Source of the DNA: JAJDUF01 sp965214295
GTDB lineage: Bacteria > Chloroflexota > UBA11872 > UBA12225 > JAJDUF01
NCBI GenBank assembly: GCA_965214295.1
Contig: OZ243944.1
Location: forward strand, 3,782,001-3,846,000
Length of the DNA: 64,000 bases
Reading direction: 5' to 3'
Below are positions 59,763 through 64,000 of the stretch, piece after piece. The stretch's first letter is position 1. Each line of letters opens with the position of its first letter. A program made the translations under genes and the position numbers. The notes under the pieces are model-generated. The model ran no database searches and was not told the DNA's origin. It saw only the letters and a program-made list of their open reading frames with translations.

Positions 59763-60125
59763 CTAACCCCAGCTACTTTCCCGATGCCGACTGAAGCAGT
59801 CACGGCAATAGACCGGTCGGTCGCCACGCGGCTGAAACGGCACCTCTGCCTCGACACCACACTCGTCGCAGATGATGGGAAACATCTGCCTGGGAGGCCG
59901 GGGCGACGATTCGTAGCCGCCACCACCACCGCCACCACCATAACCGGCGTCGCCACCTCCGTAACCGGAGCTGGAACGCTGCTGGCGGCGCTGCGACCGA
60001 CAGGGGATACACCGCTTGGGGTCGTTCGTAAAACCTCTCTCCGCAAAAAACGCCTGTTCACCCGCCGAAAACACAAACTCGTTTCCACAGTCGGAACACA
60101 CCAGGGTACGATCGGTAAAGCTCAC
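59763..60125 (-). CDS. Double zinc-ribbon protein with glycine-rich linker
   Basis: 120 aa, ATG after CAAGGAGGCCTG. N-terminal zinc ribbon (TLVCSDCGNEFVFSAGEQAFFAERGF ... RCIPCRSQRR), a Gly/Tyr-rich linker (GYGGGGGGGGYESS), and a C-terminal ribbon (PIICDECGVEAEVPFQPRGDRPVYCRDCFSRHR). This two-ribbon design (probable zinc-binding, PF13451-like plus CxxC-x17-CxxC) is common in Chloroflexota and Actinobacteria. The Gly-rich linker resembles RNA-binding cold-shock type proteins; function unproven. Confidence 0.85.
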   Translation of the reverse strand: MSFTDRTLVCSDCGNEFVFSAGEQAFFAERGFTNDPKRCIPCRSQRRQQRSSSGYGGGDAGYGGGGGGGGYESSPRPPRQMFPIICDECGVEAEVPFQPRGDRPVYCRDCFSRHRESSWG

Positions 60126-60527
60126 CTACAGGCCTCCTTGAAGGGTAGAACGGGACACAGCGCCTACACTGGATTGGTCATTGGAGGTCGGTGCTGCGGC
60201 GCTCCACCAGCGGCGAGAGGGGAACCGTAGCGCACAGAACTTCACTGACCCGCTGCCGCCGCACAGTATAGCGGCCGCGGCCGCAGGCAACAAGCGCCTT
60301 TTCCCAGGTTGTGTTGACTTTCCCCGTCATTCCGGCTTTCGCCGGAATCCAGGCTCCAGTCCGGCGCCGCTGGCCGGCATGCGCCCTGGATATGGTTATA
60401 ATAGGATAGCAACCTCAAGACAGAGCATTAAGCACAGCGAGGTCAGGCCAATTCGCGCTCCAAGCCGGAACTGCGTGGTCTCATCATTGGGATTCACTGA
60501 ACAGGATGTCGAATGCAGGAGGCAACC
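60126..60527. other. 402-bp gap upstream of the PD-(D/E)XK gene, with an R2 palindrome
   Basis: Contains ATTCCGGCTTTCGCCGGAAT at 60329-60348 (R2 layout, 20-bp perfect palindrome) and a TATAAT hexamer at 60397-60402 that may be the -10 for the nuclease gene, giving a long leader of about 115 nt. The -35 is poor. No ORF or recognised RNA. Confidence 0.6.
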
Positions 60528-61583
60528 ATGACTACCCGCAAGACGTTGCTGGCGCATCTCTCCCCGCGGTTCACTGAACGGGCGGAAGATGTTGCCGTCG
60601 AGGCGCTCGGGTATATCCTGTCCAGGTCCAAGGCGGCCAGAGACACTTTGGAGGACGCGCTGCGGAACGGCGGCGCGAAAGTCGGCCCCATCAGCCGCGT
60701 TACGACACAAGTCAGCGAGGCAGGAACACGGCCGGATATCGTTTGTTACGACGGTAGCGGCGCGGAACGAGTCTTGGTTGAGGCGAAGTTCTGGGCCGGC
60801 CTCACCGACAATCAGCCTGTCGCTTATCTGAAGCGCCTGCCGGACGACAGGCCGTCCGCGCTCTTGGTCATCGCGCCGGCTGCTAGGTTCGAGTCGCTGT
60901 GGCCAGAATTGCAGCGGCGGATAGCAGGGGAAAAGACCGTCACCCTTGGTGAGCCAATCAAAGAGTCAGGGCTATTTGCTACCACCGCCGGCGACCGGCA
61001 TCGCCTGTTGATGACCAGTTGGACGGCTTTGCTTGATCGTATGGCCTCCCGCGCGACTGACGCCGGGGACATGCTTGCGGAGAACGATATTCGGCAACTG
61101 CGGGGCCTCGCGGAACGGGCCGATCAAGAAATCCTCCTGCCACTGCGGGAAGAGCAGCTTGGCCCGGAGTTCCCGCGGCTTGTGCTCCACCTGAATCAAC
61201 TGGTTGGCGACGCCGTTGACCGTGGGAGAAATGATGGTTGGATTGACACTACGGGCCTGCGTGCGACACCCTTGGCAACCGGCTACGGACGGTATATGAG
61301 GCTCGCCGGAGTAGGGACGTGGTTTGGCGTCGACTTTGGGCGGTGGGGCCGACTTCGTGATACACCTCTGTGGGTTGATTTCTCTTACTGGTCCTCGCGC
61401 CGCCTCCAAGAGGAAGCGCACCGGAAATTGGATGTGATGCTACAGGAGGACCCGCCGGACTACATAGCAGAGGACCATGCCGTCTGTATCAACCTACCAG
61501 TGGGTGTTGAGTACGAGGCGGTGCTCGACAGCGTGGTCCGACAACTCAAACGCATCGCAGATCTGCTGGCCGCAGACGAGTAA
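60528..61583 (+). CDS. PD-(D/E)XK nuclease-superfamily protein
   Basis: 351 aa from ATG 60528 (MTTRKTLLAHLSPRF), with CAGGAGGCAACC right before; an ATG at 60513 lacks a site. Residues about 65-100 have the nuclease core RPDIVCYDGSGAERVLVEAKFWAGLT (D-x~12-E-x-K) followed by QPVAYLKRLPDD. The C-terminal half is alpha/beta with an aromatic-rich strand set (WFGVDFGRWGRL, PLWVDFSYWSSRRLQEE) not assigned to a family. A single gene, not part of a visible restriction or defence operon; a defence role is a guess. Confidence 0.72.
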   Translation: MTTRKTLLAHLSPRFTERAEDVAVEALGYILSRSKAARDTLEDALRNGGAKVGPISRVTTQVSEAGTRPDIVCYDGSGAERVLVEAKFWAGLTDNQPVAYLKRLPDDRPSALLVIAPAARFESLWPELQRRIAGEKTVTLGEPIKESGLFATTAGDRHRLLMTSWTALLDRMASRATDAGDMLAENDIRQLRGLAERADQEILLPLREEQLGPEFPRLVLHLNQLVGDAVDRGRNDGWIDTTGLRATPLATGYGRYMRLAGVGTWFGVDFGRWGRLRDTPLWVDFSYWSSRRLQEEAHRKLDVMLQEDPPDYIAEDHAVCINLPVGVEYEAVLDSVVRQLKRIADLLAADE

Positions 61584-61640
61584 CGCCGCCGCGCCGCTAG
61601 TCCTACCACGCGCAGTCGCGGGCATCACCACGAGGGAGCC

Positions 61641-63359
61641 TCAGCCTGCCCTCGCTGCACGGAGCGCTTCCGGTGGGCGGGTGTTGAGCACGTCCTGGGG
61701 ACGGACCCAGCCGCGCTGCGCCGTTGCAATGCCGTATTCGAGAAATGCCAGGTGCTCTACCGCGTGGGCATCGGTGTTGATCGCCAGCCGCGCGCCGGCC
61801 TCGGCCGCCTGCCGCGCATACTCGTCGTTGAGGTCGAGCCGGTCCGGATTGGCGTTGATCTCCAGGGCCGTACCGGTCTCGGCTGCCGCCGCGATCACGG
61901 CGTCCATGTCCAGGGCCAGCGGCTCGCGGCGCGAGATCAAGCGGCCGGTAGGATGGCCGATAGCGTCTACGTGCGGGCTGCGGATGGCCGCCAATACGCG
62001 CTCCGTGATGCGCTCGGCGCGTTGTCCAAAGCCGCTGTGTACCGATGCCGTCACGAAATCGAAGGTGGCGAGTACCTCGTCGTCATAGTCGAGCGATCCA
62101 TCTTGCTTTATGTCAAGCTCGATCCCGGCCAGGACGCGAAAGCCGTCGAGTCTGGCATTGACCGCGGCAATCTCCTCCCGCTGCGCCGCCACCGCCGCGA
62201 CCGATAGGCCGCCGGCAATCACGGACGAGCGGGAATGATCGGCCATGACCATGTAGCTCAGGCCACGCTCCTGCGCCGCCCGCGCCATCGCCTCGATGGA
62301 GTGCCGGCCATCGCTCCAGCGCGAATGGACGTGCAGATCACCGCGTATGTCGGCAATGGCAATCACATCCGGCAGGGCACCCGTCTGCGCGGCCTCGATC
62401 TCACCGCGGTCCTCGCGGAGGACGGGCGGAATCTCCGGCAAGCCGAGCAAACGGTAGAAGGCAGCTTCCGTGGGCGCCGCGACCGGCTGACCTTGCTCAT
62501 CAACAATAAGATCATTGTCAAGCTGCCAGCCCGCGGCGCCCGGCAGCGCCAGCAAGCGCTGGCGGTGCGCGTGCGATCCGGTCGTCGCCACAAGGGCCGC
62601 GCCCCAGCTCGACGGCGGGGTCACAATGACGTGACACGACGGACCGCTGCGCGTCGCGCCGACCGCCGTGGTCGCGCCACGCTCCTGGATGGCGGTGATG
62701 TCCGCAAGGGCAGCAAACGCGTCCAAGGCCGTCGCCGCCGCTGGCGCTCCGACGAGCAGATCAATGTCGCCCACGCGCTCGGCCATCCGACGCACGCTGC
62801 CGACGACGGCGACGGGCCAGCCCGGCAGCGCCGCGGCCAGCTCCGCCCGCAGCGTTTCGGCCAGCGGCCGCGCCAGCAGCCGCGGCACCCGCCGCCGGCG
62901 CTCCTTGACTACCGCGATCCCCCGCAGGATAGACTGTTCGAGCCGCGGGCCGATGGCGCGGAGGGTGCGGAGACGGCCCGCGGCGGCCGCCGCGGCTAGC
63001 TCATCGAGTGTCGTCACACCTAGCTCCCGATGGACAGCCGCGACCCGCCGTGGGCCGAGCAGCGGTAACTCCAGGAGATCGAGCAGCGTAGCGGGCGTGT
63101 CGCGTTGGAGGTCGGCAAGAAAGGACGACTCGCCGGTCTCGATGAATTCTTGCATGCGGGCGGCGAGCGTGGCCCCAACGCGCGGGATGGTGGTCAGCCG
63201 ACGCTCCGCTGCGACCGCTGCCACGTCCTCTTCGAGCATGTCCACCTGCCGCGCCGCTGCACGATACGCGCGGATGCGATAGAGCCGCTCGCCCTTGATC
63301 TCCAGGGTGTTGGCAATCGTCTCCAGAAACCGCACTACGTCATCGTTCGTCATGGCCAA
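61641..63359 (-). CDS. polX: PolX-type DNA polymerase / 3'-5' exonuclease (Pol beta + PHP)
   Basis: 572 aa, the usual size. N-terminal helix-hairpin-helix region (residues 1-150), Pol beta nucleotidyltransferase palm with GSVRRMAERVGDIDLL (Gly187-Ser188 and Asp198, Asp200), and a C-terminal PHP phosphoesterase domain (DLHVHSRWSDGRHS, MADHSRSS, GIELDI, IGHPTGRLI, NTDAHAVEH). The third palm aspartate, normally in a VDLR-type strand about 40 residues on, is absent: the strand reads SCHVIV (241-246). Polymerase activity may be lost while the PHP exonuclease is complete. Involved in base excision repair. Confidence 0.9.
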   Translation of the reverse strand: MAMTNDDVVRFLETIANTLEIKGERLYRIRAYRAAARQVDMLEEDVAAVAAERRLTTIPRVGATLAARMQEFIETGESSFLADLQRDTPATLLDLLELPLLGPRRVAAVHRELGVTTLDELAAAAAAGRLRTLRAIGPRLEQSILRGIAVVKERRRRVPRLLARPLAETLRAELAAALPGWPVAVVGSVRRMAERVGDIDLLVGAPAAATALDAFAALADITAIQERGATTAVGATRSGPSCHVIVTPPSSWGAALVATTGSHAHRQRLLALPGAAGWQLDNDLIVDEQGQPVAAPTEAAFYRLLGLPEIPPVLREDRGEIEAAQTGALPDVIAIADIRGDLHVHSRWSDGRHSIEAMARAAQERGLSYMVMADHSRSSVIAGGLSVAAVAAQREEIAAVNARLDGFRVLAGIELDIKQDGSLDYDDEVLATFDFVTASVHSGFGQRAERITERVLAAIRSPHVDAIGHPTGRLISRREPLALDMDAVIAAAAETGTALEINANPDRLDLNDEYARQAAEAGARLAINTDAHAVEHLAFLEYGIATAQRGWVRPQDVLNTRPPEALRAARAG

Positions 63360-63400
63360 CGATTATACTTTGGGTAGCGGGGTAGTGAAGGTACAGCCTT

Positions 63401-64000
63401 ATGAGTGCTGAACGGCTGATGTGGGTGGTGCTGGCAGTTGCCGCAATCGCCTTCCTGGCGATGGTCACACCCTCCTGCGGCGCCGACACCGGAGACATCG
63501 AGGGCCAGGTTCTAGGGATGCCCAGCGCCTCCGAGCCGCCGGTACGCCTCGCCGGCGTCACCGTGCTTATCGCCGGCAGCGGGCTGGACTGCGGGCGACG
63601 GAGCGACAACTGCGTCACGCGCACCGGCTCCTCCGGGCAGTATCGCTTCGACGACGTGCCAGCCGGCGACTACGGCCTCTCCTTCATCCACGACGACCCG
63701 ACGTTCGCAAATGGCACTGCCCTCGGCAGCCAAGGGCGCGAGGTGAACGTCTCCCAGGGCAACGTGGAAACGGTCAGCGTGGTGCTGCTGCCCGAAGGCG
63801 TGCAACCACCGCCTATACCCGCCGATCTGGAGCAGCGCGTGCGCGACAGCGGTGGGTTCGACACGGGCTACGGCGGGATTATGAACAACCCGTTTTTCTG
63901 GCTCTGGATGTTCGACCGGCCGTGGGTCTTTGGCTACCCCCGACCGCCCGTGGTGACGACCAGACCGGCCGGCGGCCCAGCGACCATTGACCCGAATCAA
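63401..64000 (+). CDS. Putative lipoprotein with carboxypeptidase-regulatory-like (SpaA/Cna-B-like) domain, 3' truncated
   Basis: Open from ATG 63401 to the window edge (200 codons). Signal peptide MSAERLMWVVLAVAAIAFLA followed by a lipobox-like TPSC, so probably lipid-anchored. A beta-sandwich of the carboxypeptidase-regulatory type follows (GDIEGQVLGMPS ... VRLAGVTVLIAGSG ... TRTGSSGQYRFDDVPAGDYGLSF). After a proline hinge comes an aromatic stretch (NNPFFWLWMFDRPWVFGYP). Divergent from polX, with about 40 nt between start codons. Function unknown. Confidence 0.7.
   Translation, partial: MSAERLMWVVLAVAAIAFLAMVTPSCGADTGDIEGQVLGMPSASEPPVRLAGVTVLIAGSGLDCGRRSDNCVTRTGSSGQYRFDDVPAGDYGLSFIHDDPTFANGTALGSQGREVNVSQGNVETVSVVLLPEGVQPPPIPADLEQRVRDSGGFDTGYGGIMNNPFFWLWMFDRPWVFGYPRPPVVTTRPAGGPATIDPNQ

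Overview
The window is a GC-rich chromosomal segment from a free-living bacterium. The best guess is Chloroflexota, near Thermomicrobia/Sphaerobacter. This is inferred from gene content and protein style: rpsF-ssb-rpsR followed by a PpiC isomerase, UbiD/UbiA/UbiX genes of the futalosine menaquinone type, glycine-rich double zinc-ribbon proteins, and many Uma2 genes. No ribosomal RNA is present to confirm it. About 60 protein genes and one tRNA are supported. I see no prophage, plasmid functions, transposase or CRISPR array.

Layout. 1-7 kb: 3' end of gyrA/parC, trpA, a membrane-anchored spermidine synthase-like protein, a GT-C-like membrane protein and a Gfo/Idh/MocA oxidoreductase. 7-14 kb: accessory zone with three Uma2 genes (two of them a tandem duplication), an intact MntA-type antitoxin with a gutted HepT, a gutted VapC, an HSDR_N-like nuclease, a UbiA prenyltransferase and an ornithine-cyclodeaminase homologue. 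13.7-17.7 kb: minus-strand catabolic-looking cluster (amidohydrolase, small unknown protein, acetoacetate decarboxylase-like, enolase superfamily). 18-24 kb: GNAT, aconitase with a degenerate SDR upstream, tRNA-Arg(CCG), MFS exporter, folK. 24-28 kb: FmdB zinc ribbon, rpsF, ssb, a coiled-coil membrane protein, rpsR, PpiC isomerase. 28-32 kb: ubiD, Uma2, ubiA (mqnP-like), ubiX; then ilvE divergent. 32.6-38.5 kb: DUF1648 protein, CopD-like protein, unknowns, and cytochrome c maturation genes (CcmI-like, CcmF, CcmE). 38.6-45 kb: uvrA, a P-loop kinase, csoR and a divergent heavy-metal P-type ATPase. 45-47.8 kb: tandem array of five paralogous small membrane proteins. 48-56 kb: class A beta-lactamase-like protein, double GNAT, LLM flavin oxidoreductase, DUF58 plus TgpA-like transglutaminase. 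56-64 kb: hisD, dtd, FmdB, holB, double zinc ribbon, PD-(D/E)XK nuclease, polX, and the start of a lipoprotein-like gene running off the end.

The strongest non-genic signal is a set of small palindromic elements, four main families. R1 has about 18-bp inverted arms (copies near 1180, 2751, 35704 and, in frame, inside uvrA at 40306). R2 is a 20-bp palindrome like neisserial dRS3 (six intergenic or genic sites, one in frame inside gyrA). R3 is a nested palindrome at 21497 and 23597 whose identical 69-bp core sits in opposite orientation relative to its outer arms. R4 carries inverted ends (5778 and 50158), and its second copy has expanded into a 24-bp tandem repeat. A further palindrome interrupts holB in frame. 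These elements appear able to enter essential genes and stay translated, which I regard as the most novel theme here. The second candidate for something undescribed is the five-gene membrane-protein array at 45.1-47.8 kb.
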